A DNA stretch of 64,000 bases from Pseudomonas zanjanensis (GCF_014268745.2 NZ_JABWRB020000003.1:496001-560000), one strand, 5' to 3'; counted from the stretch's first letter, positions 26,167 through 36,148 are shown. The notes: generated by a model not told the origin, from the letters alone. Program-made: numbers and translations.

Positions 26167-27977
26167 ACACTTCGGTCCTCGGACGGTTGCAGGCTCACCC
26201 CGGGCGCACCGGCGCGCAGCTTCAGGGTAATCAGGGCGCCGCCTTCCTTGTGGTTGGCGAACGACAGTTCGCCGCCGAAGGCGCGCATCAGGGTGTCGCA
26301 GATCGCCAACCCGAGGCCAAGGCCCTGGGTGCGCGTCTTGGTGGTGTAGAAAGGCTCGCCGGCGCGGCCCAAGGCTTCCATGCAAAACCCTGGACCGTTA
26401 TCACGGATGTACAGGTTGACGCCCGTGTCGGTGGCCTGGGCACTGATCCAGAGTTTGCGCGGCGGGCCCTTCTCGGTGAGCGCATCGAGGGCGTTGGCCA
26501 GCAGGTTGCCGAGTACCTGGCGCAGGCGGGTTTCGCCGGCCTCGACCCACAGCGTGGCGGCCGGCAAGTCGCGGATCAGCTCCACTTCCATGCTGCGCCG
26601 GCGTTTGGCGAGCAGCGCCAGGGCATCGTCCAGCGCCGGCTGCAGGGCGACGCTTTCCGGGGCATGACGGTCGCGACGGGCGAAAGCGCGCAGGTGGGCG
26701 ATGATCGATGCCATGCGCCCGGTCAGTTCGCTGATCAGTTTGAGGTTGCCGCGGGCGTCTTCGGTGCGTTGGTGGTCAAGCAGGATCTCGGCGTTTTCCG
26801 CGTAGCTGCGAATCGCCGCCAGTGGCTGGTTGAGCTCGTGGCTAATGCTCGCCGACATGGTGCCCAGGGCCGACAGCTTGCCGGCCTGCACCAGGTCATC
26901 CTGGGCGCGGACCAATTCCTGCTGGGCCTGCTCGCGCTCCAGCACTTCTTGTCTCAGTCGTCGGTTCAGCCCTTCCAGGTCGCTGGTCCGTTCGGCCACC
27001 CGGCCCTCCAGCTCCTGGCGGGCCTTGGCTTCGAAGGCGATCCGATCCAGATAGTGGCGCCGGCGTTGCATCATCAACCCGAGCAACAGCATCAACACCA
27101 GCAAGGCCGCGCCACCGGTGGCAACCACGGTACGCACGGGACGGTCGATCAGCGTGCGCGGGGCGAGGATGCTCACGCTCCAGCCGGTTTCTTCGATGGA
27201 TTGGGTCTGGGGCAGCCAGGCGTTGGCATCCAGGTTCAGCGGTTTGGGATCGCGGGTTGGATAAGGTTGTACCGCGCTGATGGCCTTGCGCTCGTCGTCG
27301 CTGAGCGGCCGGGTCGCGCGAAAGCGCCATTCCTGGCGCGACGTGAGAATGACCACGCCGTTGTGGTCGGTCACCAGCAATTGTTCCGGGGTCTTGCCCC
27401 ATAGGCTTTCGGTGTGGTCGAGGTCGACCTTGACCACCAGCACGCCGATGACTTTTTCGCGGTCGTGCACGGCGGCCGCGAAGAAATAGCCGCGCTTGGC
27501 CGACGTCGTGCCCAAACCGAAGAAACGCCCCAGGCGCCCGGCCATGGCTTCGATGAAGTACGGCCGGAAGGCGAAATTGCGCCCAACGAAACTGTCATGT
27601 TTGTCCCAGTTCGACGCGGCCAGCGTCTTGCCGGAAGGGTCCATCAGGTACATGACTTCGGCGCCTGTCTGGGCGCTGATGTTTTTCAGCAGCCGGTTGG
27701 CGTTGCCTTGGGTGACACCGTCGTCCGGGGCCGACAAGGCGGCGCGCAAGGCCGGCAGCTCGCCGAGGATCTGTGGCAACACTTCATAGCGGTGCAGCGT
27801 GCCCAGCAGGTTGGCGACGTAAAGGTCCAGGGTCTGGCGGTTCTGGCCGGCCAGTTCACTGCGGTAATAACGCTCGGCCAGGTGCTCCAACGGCCACAGC
27901 AACGGCGCCAGGCACAGCGCGAGCAAGGCCAGGCTGCGCCAACGGGGTCTGCGAGGAAGGGTGGAATTCATGAACAT
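26163..27977 (-). CDS. dctB: C4-dicarboxylate sensor histidine kinase DctB
   Basis: 604 residues. An N-terminal transmembrane segment (about 12-32), a periplasmic double-Cache domain with FRPYFIEAMAGRLGRFFGLG and GYFFAAAV, and a second transmembrane segment near 285-305 are visible. A coiled stretch (LEGRVAERTSDLEGLNRRL) leads to HisKA with SISHELNQPLAAIRSYAENA. The HATPase has NLLANALDALTEKG and GLGLAICDTLM. The architecture fits DctB. ATG 27977 and ATG 27971 are both possible; neither has a strong Shine-Dalgarno. Confidence 0.88.
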   Translation of the reverse strand: MFMNSTLPRRPRWRSLALLALCLAPLLWPLEHLAERYYRSELAGQNRQTLDLYVANLLGTLHRYEVLPQILGELPALRAALSAPDDGVTQGNANRLLKNISAQTGAEVMYLMDPSGKTLAASNWDKHDSFVGRNFAFRPYFIEAMAGRLGRFFGLGTTSAKRGYFFAAAVHDREKVIGVLVVKVDLDHTESLWGKTPEQLLVTDHNGVVILTSRQEWRFRATRPLSDDERKAISAVQPYPTRDPKPLNLDANAWLPQTQSIEETGWSVSILAPRTLIDRPVRTVVATGGAALLVLMLLLGLMMQRRRHYLDRIAFEAKARQELEGRVAERTSDLEGLNRRLRQEVLEREQAQQELVRAQDDLVQAGKLSALGTMSASISHELNQPLAAIRSYAENAEILLDHQRTEDARGNLKLISELTGRMASIIAHLRAFARRDRHAPESVALQPALDDALALLAKRRRSMEVELIRDLPAATLWVEAGETRLRQVLGNLLANALDALTEKGPPRKLWISAQATDTGVNLYIRDNGPGFCMEALGRAGEPFYTTKTRTQGLGLGLAICDTLMRAFGGELSFANHKEGGALITLKLRAGAPGVSLQPSEDRSV

Positions 27978-28039
27978 GGGGCGCCTGTGGTGTCAGGCGT
28001 ATTATGCCTAGTTGTCTCGCAAATACTATTTGTAAGGCC

Positions 28040-28924
28040 TTACCAGGCTTGTCCGGCCAGACACCGCTGCAACGCGCTTCGCCAGTCGGGCTGGCTCACC
28101 ACCCATTCCGTGGACAGGCGGCTGCAATCCAGGCGCGAGTTCAACGGTCGAGGGGCCGGCGTCGGATAATCGCTGGAGGCAATGGGCTCCAGTAGCGCGC
28201 ACGGCTTGTGTCGCTCGAGCAGGTTTTCGCCGATGGCCTGGGCGAAACCGAACCAGGACGTCTCTCCCCGGGCGGTCAGGTGATAGGTGCCCCAGGCTCC
28301 GGCTTGACCGGCCTGCCAGCGTTCGATCAGTTGGGCGGTGCTGTCGGCAATGGTGCCCGCCCAGGTCGGTGCGCCAATCTGATCGGCCACCACCCGCAGC
28401 TGCGGTTTTTCCTGCAACAGGCGCTGCATGGTCAACAGGAAATTGCGGCCCTCGGTGGAATACACCCAACTGGTGCGCAGGATCAGGTGCTGGTCGCCAG
28501 CCTGGCGGATGGCATTTTCGCCGGCCAGTTTGCTGCGCCCGTAGACACTCAGCGGGTTGGGCGTGTCGTCCTCGGTGTAGGGGGTGGGCTTGAGGCCATC
28601 GAAGACGTAGTCGGTGGAGTAGTGAATCAACGGTATGCCCAGTTCGGCCGCTGCCTGGGCCAGGATGCCCGGCGCCGTGGCATTGATGGCGAACGCCCGT
28701 TCCGGCTCGCTCTCAGCCTGGTCGACGGCCGTGTGGGCGGCGGCATTGATGATCACGTCGGGTCTCAGGGCCTTGATGGGGGCGCGCAAGGAATCCGCCT
28801 GCGCCAGGTCAAGCTGGTCGCTGCCGCGTACGAGCAACTCGCCCATGCCGCTCAGGCGCGACTGGAGCGCTCGGGAAACCTGGCCATTGCGGCCGATGAT
28901 CAGGATGCGCAAGGGCGTACTCAT
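28040..28924 (-). CDS. rfbD: dTDP-4-dehydrorhamnose reductase
   Basis: 294 residues, short-chain dehydrogenase fold. The NAD(P) site is ILIIGRNGQVSRALQSRL, and the catalytic YxxxK lies in PLSVYGRSKLAGENAI. It performs the last step to dTDP-L-rhamnose. It is the last gene of rfbBACD; the start overlaps rfbC by 4 bases. Confidence 0.95.
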   Translation of the reverse strand: MSTPLRILIIGRNGQVSRALQSRLSGMGELLVRGSDQLDLAQADSLRAPIKALRPDVIINAAAHTAVDQAESEPERAFAINATAPGILAQAAAELGIPLIHYSTDYVFDGLKPTPYTEDDTPNPLSVYGRSKLAGENAIRQAGDQHLILRTSWVYSTEGRNFLLTMQRLLQEKPQLRVVADQIGAPTWAGTIADSTAQLIERWQAGQAGAWGTYHLTARGETSWFGFAQAIGENLLERHKPCALLEPIASSDYPTPAPRPLNSRLDCSRLSTEWVVSQPDWRSALQRCLAGQAW

Positions 28925-29466
28925 GGGAACAGGTCTGCCTCGTGCAAGGGCTTGCCGTTCTGGTCCTTGGCTGAGAGGATGGGCGCGCCTTCCAGTTCCC
29001 AATCGATGGTCAGTTGCGGATCGTCCCAGCGGATGCAGCGTTCAGATGAGGGCGCGTAGTAATCGGTGGTCTTGTAGAGGAAGTCCGCCGATTCGCTGAG
29101 CACGACGAAACCGTGGGCAAACCCTGGCGGCACCCACAGCTGCCGATGGTTTTGCGCCGACAGGCGAACGCCCGCCCATTGGCCGAAGGTCGGCGAGCTG
29201 CGGCGAATGTCCACCGCGATATCCAGCACCTCCCCCGCCGTGACGCGCACGAGTTTCCCCTGGGCCTGTTCGATCTGGTAGTGCAGGCCCCGCAGCACGC
29301 CCCGGGTGGAGCGTGAGTGATTGTCCTGGACGAACGGCAGGGTGCTGCCGGTCGCCTCGGCAAATGCCCGGGCATTGAAGCTTTCGTAGAAAAAACCCCG
29401 ATCATCACCGAAGACTTTCGGTTCGATGATCAAGACGTCCGGCAAACGGGTGGCGATGACGTTCAA
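28921..29466 (-). CDS. rfbC: dTDP-4-dehydrorhamnose 3,5-epimerase
   Basis: 181 residues of the RmlC cupin fold. VFGDDRGFFYESFNARAF, FVQDNHSRSTRGVLRGLHYQ (catalytic His in RGLHYQ) and WVPPGFAHGFVVLSE are family hallmarks. It overlaps rfbA and rfbD by 4 bases on either side, so the operon is tightly coupled. Confidence 0.96.
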   Translation of the reverse strand: MNVIATRLPDVLIIEPKVFGDDRGFFYESFNARAFAEATGSTLPFVQDNHSRSTRGVLRGLHYQIEQAQGKLVRVTAGEVLDIAVDIRRSSPTFGQWAGVRLSAQNHRQLWVPPGFAHGFVVLSESADFLYKTTDYYAPSSERCIRWDDPQLTIDWELEGAPILSAKDQNGKPLHEADLFP

Positions 29467-30338
29467 CGTGTTTCTCCGACGATCTTGAACAGGTACTGGC
29501 CGTAGCCGGTCTTGCCAAAATACTGGGCGCGCTCAAGGATGTGCTCGCGGCTGACCCAACCTTGCTGGTAGGCAATTTCTTCCAGGCATGCCACTTTCAG
29601 GCCTTGGCGATGTTCGATGGTCTGTACGTATTGCGAGGCTTCCAGCAGGCTGTCGTGGGTGCCGGTGTCCAACCAGGCGAAACCACGGCCGAAGCGCTCG
29701 ACGTGCAGGTCGCCGCGTTGCAGGTACGCATTGTTGACGTCGGTGATTTCCAGTTCGCCGCGTTTGGATGGCTTGATGGCCTTGGCGATCTCGATCACAT
29801 CATTGTCGTAGAAATACAGGCCGGTCACCGCGTAGCTGGATTTGGGTGCGGTAGGTTTTTCTTCGATGGACATCGCCCGCCCTTCTGCATCGAAGTCGAT
29901 CACGCCAAATCGCTCAGGGTCCTTGACCCAGTACCCGAACACCGTGGCGCCACTCGGTCGGTTGATGGCGGTCCGAAGTTGCTCGCCAAAATACTGGCCG
30001 TGGAAAATGTTGTCGCCCAGGATCAGGCACACAGAATCGCTGCCAATGAACTGCTCGCCGATCAGGAACGCCTGGGCCAAACCATCGGGCGACGGCTGCT
30101 CGGCATAGTTGAAATTCACACCAAACTGTTGACCGTCGCCCAACAGGTTGCGGTATTGCGGCAGATCCTGAGGGGTGGAAATAATCAGGATGTCCTTGAT
30201 GCCTGCGAGCATCAGCACCGAGATCGGGTAATAGATCATCGGTTTGTCATAAATCGGCAATAGCTGCTTGGAAACCCCGAGGGTAATCGGGTGCAGGCGG
30301 GTGCCGGAACCGCCGGCCAGAACAATTCCTTTCATCAT
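29463..30338 (-). CDS. rfbA: Glucose-1-phosphate thymidylyltransferase
   Basis: 291 residues. The nucleotidyltransferase signature GIVLAGGSGTRLHPITLG is at the N terminus, followed by SKQLLPIYDKPMIYYPISVL. It makes dTDP-glucose from glucose-1-phosphate and dTTP. ATGATG at 30333-30338 overlaps the rfbB stop. The length and C terminus (VSREHILERAQYFGKTGYGQ) are canonical for RmlA. Confidence 0.97.
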   Translation of the reverse strand: MMKGIVLAGGSGTRLHPITLGVSKQLLPIYDKPMIYYPISVLMLAGIKDILIISTPQDLPQYRNLLGDGQQFGVNFNYAEQPSPDGLAQAFLIGEQFIGSDSVCLILGDNIFHGQYFGEQLRTAINRPSGATVFGYWVKDPERFGVIDFDAEGRAMSIEEKPTAPKSSYAVTGLYFYDNDVIEIAKAIKPSKRGELEITDVNNAYLQRGDLHVERFGRGFAWLDTGTHDSLLEASQYVQTIEHRQGLKVACLEEIAYQQGWVSREHILERAQYFGKTGYGQYLFKIVGETR

Positions 30339-31417
30339 GCAATTGCATCCTTGTTGTCGAGCGAGCCCAGGCGCTCGCCCTGGTAACTGCCGTCCTGGAC
30401 CCGTTGGCACCACAGCAGGTTTTCCAGATACCACTGCACCGTCTTGCGCAGCCCGGTCTCGAAGGTTTCTTGAGGTGTCCAGCCCAGTTCCCGTTCGATC
30501 TTGCTGGCGTCGATGGCGTAACGCAGGTCATGGCCGGGGCGGTCCTGGACGAAGCTGATCAGGTCGGCATAGTGCTCGACGCCTTCGGGTTTGCGTGGCG
30601 CCAGTTCTTCGAGCAGCGCGCAGATGCTGCGCACCACGTCGATGTTTTTCTGCTCGTTGTGCCCGCCGATGTTGTACGTCTCGCCGATCGCGCCTTGAGT
30701 GACGACTTTGAGCAGCGCCCGGGCATGGTCTTCGACGAACAGCCAGTCGCGCACTTGCTGGCCGTTGCCGTAGACCGGCAGCGGTTTACCGGCCAGCGCG
30801 TTGAGAATCACCAGGGGAATCAGTTTTTCGGGGAAGTGGAACGGCCCGTAGTTGTTCGAGCAGTTGGTCAACAGCACAGGCAAGCCGTAGGTGCGTTGCC
30901 AGGCGCGGACCAGATGATCGGACGCCGCCTTGCTCGCCGAATACGGGGAGCTTGGGGCATAGGCAGTGGTTTCGGTGAACAGGTCATCCACGCCGTGCAA
31001 GTCGCCATACACTTCATCGGTGGAGATGTGGTGGAAGCGAAACGCGCGCTTATGCGGTTCTGCCAAAGCCTGCCAATACGCGCGAGTGGCTTCCAGCAGG
31101 CTGTAGGTGCCCACGATGTTGGTCTGGATGAAGTCCGCCGGGCCATCGATGGAGCGGTCCACATGGGACTCGGCCGCCAGGTGCATGATGGCGTCAGGTT
31201 GGAATCGCGCCAGCACCGCACTGACAGCCGCTTGATCCACTATGTCGGCCTGGACGAACTCGTAGCGGCTGTCGTGATCGATGCTGCTCAGGGACTCGAG
31301 GTTGCCAGCGTAGGTCAGCTTGTCGAGGTTCAGGACCTGATGTTCGGTATCGAGAATCAAGTGCCGTATGAGCGCCGAGCCGATGAAGCCAGCACCGCCA
31401 GTGATGAGAATGCGCAT
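30335..31417 (-). CDS. rfbB: dTDP-glucose 4,6-dehydratase
   Basis: 360 residues. The NAD site RILITGGAGFIGSALIRHL starts the protein, HLAAESHVDRSIDGP follows, and the catalytic YxxxK is in SPYSASKAASDHLV. It is the first gene of the rfbBACD operon supplying rhamnose for LPS or exopolysaccharide. No glycosyltransferase gene is attached to this operon within the window. Confidence 0.97.
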   Translation of the reverse strand: MRILITGGAGFIGSALIRHLILDTEHQVLNLDKLTYAGNLESLSSIDHDSRYEFVQADIVDQAAVSAVLARFQPDAIMHLAAESHVDRSIDGPADFIQTNIVGTYSLLEATRAYWQALAEPHKRAFRFHHISTDEVYGDLHGVDDLFTETTAYAPSSPYSASKAASDHLVRAWQRTYGLPVLLTNCSNNYGPFHFPEKLIPLVILNALAGKPLPVYGNGQQVRDWLFVEDHARALLKVVTQGAIGETYNIGGHNEQKNIDVVRSICALLEELAPRKPEGVEHYADLISFVQDRPGHDLRYAIDASKIERELGWTPQETFETGLRKTVQWYLENLLWCQRVQDGSYQGERLGSLDNKDAIA

Positions 31418-31624
31418 CCGGGTAAGCCTTTTTCCGTGGTACGACAAAGCGTAGGAGCATAGCTTGTCGGCATGGCGGGAGCGGTGCAAGCGAATATCCC
31501 ATGGACACAGCCTCCTATACAGCTTCCTAGGAGGGCTGTGCATATTTTTGAACAGGGGGGTTGCTTATCCCCCGACTCGGTGGCGAGATAGGCATCCGAA
31601 CAAAACCACCTCAGGGGTCGTTGT

Positions 31625-34537
31625 ATGCCACTCGCTACGTTGGTTCACCGCGCCAGTTTGCCAAGCCCACAGATCAGCGCCGAGCAAGCGCTGGTGCTGT
31701 TGCGCTCGAATTACGGACTCAGCGGCGACCTGCGACCCCTTGGCAGCAACCAGGACCTCAACTACCGCGTCGACAGCGAGCGCGGACGCTTTGTGTTGAA
31801 AATTTGCCACGGCGACTACGCTGTCCAGGAAATCCAGGCCCAACATGCCGCGCTCAAGCACTTGGCCGGACACGGCGCGGTGAAAGTGCCGCGGGTCATT
31901 GCGGCGATTAATGGCCAGGACCTGCTGACCTTGGACGTCGACGGCCAAGCGATTCACATGCGTCTGCTGGAATACATCGACGGCCAGTCCCTCACGCAGC
32001 TCAAGCACCTGCCCCCCGAGCTTGTCATTGGCCTGGGCAGCCTGTGCGCGGAAATGGACCTGGCCCTGGCCACATTCGACCACCCGGGCCTGGAGCGCAC
32101 CCTGCAATGGGACGCGCGCCACGCCCCGGCCCTGGTCGATTACCTGCTGCCTGTCATCAAGGATGAAACACGACGGCATCGGGTCGCCGAGGTCGCGCAA
32201 CAGGCCGAGCGGCGCTTGCAGCCGCTCAAGGCCAGCCTGCCGGTGCAGGCGATCCACATGGACATCACTGATGACAACGTGGTCTGGCAGCGCGATGCCC
32301 AGCGCCAATGGCAATTGCAGGGCGTTATCGATTTCGGCGACCTGATCCGTACCTGGCGCATCACTGACTTGTCGGTGACGTGCGCAGCCCTGCTGCATCA
32401 CGCCGACGGCGACCCGTTCTTTATCTTGCCGGCGATCAAGGCCTACCACGCGGTCAATCCCTTGCAGCCCCAGGAACTGTTGGCGCTGTGGCCGCTGATC
32501 GTGGCGCGCGCCGCAGTGCTGGTGCTCAGCGGTGAGCAGCAGGTTTCCATCGACCCGGACAACCACTACAGCCGCGACAACCTGGCCCATGAGTGGGAGA
32601 TTTTCCGCGTCGCCCATTCGGTGCCCTTCGAACTCATGGAAGCGGCGATTCTCACCGCCGTCGGCCACAACCTGCCAGCCATTGCCAGCGAGGGCTTTGC
32701 GCCACTCTTGCCGACCCTGGTAGGGCGCGAGTTCGCCCTGATCGACCTGGGGGTGCTGAGCCCGCATTTCGAGGCCGGCAATTGGGAGCAGCCGGGAATC
32801 GACCAGCGCCTGCTGGATGAAGCCGCCGGTGTTCACGGCCTGGCGGCCAGCCGCTATGGGCAGTACCGCTTGTCTCGCACTCGGCCGGACAGCGCCGTCG
32901 AACCCGACACTTATCCCTTGCACGTGGCGTTGAGTGTGCCGCGGGGAACGCCGCTCGAATCTCCGTTCGCCGGGGTTGTGCACACGTCTGCCGACGGCAT
33001 GTTGCAACTGGACAATGCACAGTTGAGCGTGCGCTTGTGGGGGGTGACGTCGCCGCTGCATTCCGGCGCGGCGCTGGTCAAGGGGCAGGTGCTGGGCGAA
33101 GTGACTGGGTCGCTGTGTGTCCAGTTGTGCCGGGGCGCCCACGTGAATCCGCCTCTGTTCTGCACGCCCTCCAGGGCCCTGGCCTGGCAGGCGCTTTGCC
33201 CTTCGCCGGCGATGCTGCTGGGGCTGGCGTGCGATGCCGAGCCGGAGACCGATCCCGAGGCGCTGCTGGCTCGTCGCGATGCGAGCTTTGCCCGTTCGCA
33301 GAAACACTATTACGTCGATCCGCCGCGCATCGAGCGTGGCTGGCGCAACCACCTGATCGACATGCAGGGGCGCTCCTACCTGGACATGCTCAACAACGTC
33401 GCGGTGCTGGGCCATGGCCATCCACGCATGGCGGCGGTGGCTGCCCGGCAATGGTCGCTGCTCAATACCAACTCGCGTTTCCACTATGCGGCGATTGCCG
33501 AGTTTTCCGAGCGCCTGCTGGCGCTGTCGCCCTCCAACATGGACCGAGTGTTCCTGGTCAACAGCGGCACCGAGGCCAACGACCTGGCGATCCGCCTGGC
33601 CTGGGCCTACAGCGGCGGACGGGACATGCTCAGCGTGCTGGAGGCTTACCACGGCTGGTCGGTGGCCGCCGATGCGGTATCGACCTCCATCGCCGACAAC
33701 CCCCAGGCCCTGAGCAGTCGCCCGGACTGGGTGCACCCGGTGACCGCGCCGAACACCTATCGCGGCGAATTCCGCGGCCCCGACAGTGCGCCGGACTACG
33801 TGCGCAGCGTCGAACACAACCTGGCGAAAATTGCCGAGAGCAAACGCCAACTGGCCGGTTTCATCTGCGAGCCGGTCTACGGCAACGCCGGTGGGATCGC
33901 ACTGCCGCCCGGTTACCTGAAGCAGGTCTACGCGATGGTGCGCGAGCGCGGTGGGGTCTGCATCGCCGACGAGGTGCAGGTCGGTTACGGGCGCATGGGC
34001 GAGTTTTTCTGGGGCTTCGAAGAGCAAGGCGTGGTGCCGGACATCATCACCATGGCCAAGGGCATGGGCAACGGCCAGCCGCTGGGCGCGGTCATCACTC
34101 GCCGGGAAATCGCCGAGGCGCTGGAGGCCGAGGGGTATTTCTTCTCGTCGGCCGGCGGCAGCCCGGTCAGTTGCCAGATCGGCATGGCGGTGCTGGATGT
34201 CATGGAAGAGGACAATCTCTGGGAAAACGCCCGGGTGGTTGGCGGGCATTTCAAGGCTCGACTGGAGGCCTTGATCGATCAGTATCCATTGGTCGGCGCA
34301 GTGCACGGCTCAGGGTTCTACCTGGGCGTGGAGCTGATCCGCGACCGCGACACGTTGGAGCCGGCCACCGAGGAAACCACTGTGCTGTGCAATCGCTTGC
34401 GGGAGCTGGGCATCTTCATGCAGCCGACGGGTGATTACCTGAACATCCTCAAGATCAAACCGCCGATGGTGACTACGCGCCAGAGTGTGGATTTCTTTGT
34501 CGATATGCTGATGAAGGTATTGGACGAGGGGCTGTAA
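31625..34537 (+). CDS. Fusion: APH-like kinase, degenerate M23-like domain, class III aminotransferase (putative phospholyase)
   Basis: 970 residues in one frame. Residues about 15-330 are an aminoglycoside-phosphotransferase-like kinase with the catalytic loop IHMDITDDN (D213) and the metal site VIDFGDL. Residues about 410-530 resemble an M23 peptidase (GTPLESPFAGVV, LVKGQVLGEV) but lack the usual HxH zinc ligands. Residues about 560-970 are a class III PLP aminotransferase (NNVAVLGHGHPRM, NSGTEANDLAIRLA, IADEVQVGYGRMG) with the PLP lysine at K812 in TMAKGMGNGQPLG. In animals a related kinase and a related PLP enzyme act in sequence on hydroxylysine or phosphoethanolamine; here they are joined. 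The substrate is unproven. Confidence 0.85.
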   Translation: MPLATLVHRASLPSPQISAEQALVLLRSNYGLSGDLRPLGSNQDLNYRVDSERGRFVLKICHGDYAVQEIQAQHAALKHLAGHGAVKVPRVIAAINGQDLLTLDVDGQAIHMRLLEYIDGQSLTQLKHLPPELVIGLGSLCAEMDLALATFDHPGLERTLQWDARHAPALVDYLLPVIKDETRRHRVAEVAQQAERRLQPLKASLPVQAIHMDITDDNVVWQRDAQRQWQLQGVIDFGDLIRTWRITDLSVTCAALLHHADGDPFFILPAIKAYHAVNPLQPQELLALWPLIVARAAVLVLSGEQQVSIDPDNHYSRDNLAHEWEIFRVAHSVPFELMEAAILTAVGHNLPAIASEGFAPLLPTLVGREFALIDLGVLSPHFEAGNWEQPGIDQRLLDEAAGVHGLAASRYGQYRLSRTRPDSAVEPDTYPLHVALSVPRGTPLESPFAGVVHTSADGMLQLDNAQLSVRLWGVTSPLHSGAALVKGQVLGEVTGSLCVQLCRGAHVNPPLFCTPSRALAWQALCPSPAMLLGLACDAEPETDPEALLARRDASFARSQKHYYVDPPRIERGWRNHLIDMQGRSYLDMLNNVAVLGHGHPRMAAVAARQWSLLNTNSRFHYAAIAEFSERLLALSPSNMDRVFLVNSGTEANDLAIRLAWAYSGGRDMLSVLEAYHGWSVAADAVSTSIADNPQALSSRPDWVHPVTAPNTYRGEFRGPDSAPDYVRSVEHNLAKIAESKRQLAGFICEPVYGNAGGIALPPGYLKQVYAMVRERGGVCIADEVQVGYGRMGEFFWGFEEQGVVPDIITMAKGMGNGQPLGAVITRREIAEALEAEGYFFSSAGGSPVSCQIGMAVLDVMEEDNLWENARVVGGHFKARLEALIDQYPLVGAVHGSGFYLGVELIRDRDTLEPATEETTVLCNRLRELGIFMQPTGDYLNILKIKPPMVTTRQSVDFFVDMLMKVLDEGL

Positions 34538-34574
34538 TCGATCTGGAATGCCGAGCTGTGAAGCTGTATTCCCC

Positions 34575-34664
34575 TGTGGGAGCGGGCTTGCTCGCGAAAG
34601 CGGTGGTTCAGATGGCATTGATGCTGAATGTGCCGCCGCCTTCGCGAGCAAGCCCGCTCCCACA
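34575..34664. repeat. REP palindrome, GTGGGAGC family
   Basis: TGTGGGAGCGGGCTTGCTCG and CGAGCAAGCCCGCTCCCACA are perfect inverse arms around a central segment. It lies between the fusion gene and aguA. Confidence 0.9.
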
Positions 34665-34797
34665 GGTTTTCTCGTTATAAAATCGATTTTTGTCGATGTT
34701 TTAAGAGGATTTTTGATTGCTTTCGGTTTTTGTGACTTTATTAGTCGATATTTATCGTCTATAAAGTGACCACTGCCTATCGCCCAGGAGATGACCC

Positions 34798-35904
34798 ATG
34801 ACAACGTTGCACAGCACTCCGCGCGCGGATGGTTTCCACATGCCTGCCGAATGGGCGACCCAGACCCAGGTCTGGATGATCTGGCCCGAGCGCCCGGACA
34901 ACTGGCGCCTGGGCGGCAAGCCCGCACAGGCTGCCCACGTGGCGGTCGCCAAGGCCATCGCCCGTTTTGAACCGGTGACCGTGGCGGTGTCCGCGGGCCA
35001 ATACGAAAATGCCCGGGCGCGGCTCGACGTGCCGAATATCCGCCTGGTGGAAATGTCCAGCGACGACGCCTGGGTCCGCGATACCGGCCCGACGTTCGTG
35101 ATCAACGACAGCGGTGAAGTGCGCGGTATTGACTGGGACTTCAATGCCTGGGGCGGCTTTGACGGCGGCCTGTACGCGCCGTGGAACCGTGATTCGCAAG
35201 TGGCCGGCAAGATCCTCGAGCTCGAGCGCAGCCCACGTTATCGCACCGAAGGTTTCGTACTCGAGGGTGGGTCGATCCATGTGGATGGCGAAGGCACCGT
35301 GATCACCACCGAGGAGTGCCTGCTCAACCGCAATCGCAACCCGCACATGAGCCGTGAGGAGATCGAGGCGGTGCTCAGTGCGCAATTGGCCGTGGATAAG
35401 ATCATCTGGCTGCCGGACGGTCTGTTTAATGACGAAACCGACGGTCATGTGGATAACTTCTGCTGTTACGTACGGCCTGGCGAAGTCCTGCTTGCCTGGA
35501 CCGACGACCCGCAAAACCCGAACTACACCCGCTGCCACGCGGCGTTGGACGTGCTGCAAAACAGCACGGATGCCAAGGGGCGCTCGTTTACAGTGCATAA
35601 AATGCCGATCCCGGGGCCGTTGTATGCCACCGCAGAGGAATGCGCGGGCGTGGATGCGGTGGAGGGTTCCCAGGAACGCAACCCAAGCGTGCGACTGGCC
35701 GGTTCCTATGTGAACTTCCTGATCGTCAACGGCGGCATCATCGCGCCGAGTTTTGACGACCCGCTGGATGCACCGGCCAGGGACATCCTGCAGAACTTGT
35801 TCCCGCAGCACGAAGTGGTCATGGTGCCAGGACGCGAACTGTTACTGGGCGGCGGGAATATCCATTGCCTTACCCAACAGCAACCCGCGCCGCGGACAAA
35901 GTGA
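34798..35904 (+). CDS. aguA: Agmatine deiminase
   Basis: 368 residues of the peptidyl-arginine-deiminase fold. The start of the fold HMPAEWATQTQVWMIWPERP, WVRDTGPTFVIND and ETDGHVDNFCCYV carry catalytic acidic/His residues. The catalytic cysteine is C357 in LGGGNIHCLTQQ. It converts agmatine to N-carbamoylputrescine, feeding putrescine synthesis. The AGGAG site is 7 bases upstream. aguB is not adjacent in the window. A terminator follows at 35978. Confidence 0.96.
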   Translation: MTTLHSTPRADGFHMPAEWATQTQVWMIWPERPDNWRLGGKPAQAAHVAVAKAIARFEPVTVAVSAGQYENARARLDVPNIRLVEMSSDDAWVRDTGPTFVINDSGEVRGIDWDFNAWGGFDGGLYAPWNRDSQVAGKILELERSPRYRTEGFVLEGGSIHVDGEGTVITTEECLLNRNRNPHMSREEIEAVLSAQLAVDKIIWLPDGLFNDETDGHVDNFCCYVRPGEVLLAWTDDPQNPNYTRCHAALDVLQNSTDAKGRSFTVHKMPIPGPLYATAEECAGVDAVEGSQERNPSVRLAGSYVNFLIVNGGIIAPSFDDPLDAPARDILQNLFPQHEVVMVPGRELLLGGGNIHCLTQQQPAPRTK

Positions 35905-35977
35905 GTGGCGATGTAACAGCCTGGTGATATCGCCAGCGCCGGCTCTAAACCGGTGATTTTGGATCCATCCCGGCAAG

Positions 35978-36008
35978 CCCGCGGCCCGATTGGGTCGCGG
36001 GTTTTTTT
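35978..36008 (+). terminator. Rho-independent terminator downstream of aguA
   Basis: CCCGCGGCCC, a GATT loop and GGGTCGCGGG (one G-T wobble), followed by TTTTTTT. Confidence 0.88.
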
Positions 36009-36148
36009 GTGTCCGTTCGTGGGTGGGCAGGGATGGATTGGCATAGCTCTTGTATTGGATCAGCAGCAGTTCCGGGGAAGGGAACTGAGTTGTTTTGTCA
36101 TAAACCTTGGATAAATTAGCCGCTCATCAACCAGGAGAGGGCGCTGGA

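Noticed and set aside
31565..31624. Riboswitch or leader before the fusion gene
   Set aside because: No conserved structure could be recognised in the short upstream stretch.
31565..34306. Reverse-strand open frame of about 910 codons
   Set aside because: It mirrors the fusion protein gene; composition (His, Gln, Arg-rich, no domains) is typical of an antisense frame in GC-rich DNA.
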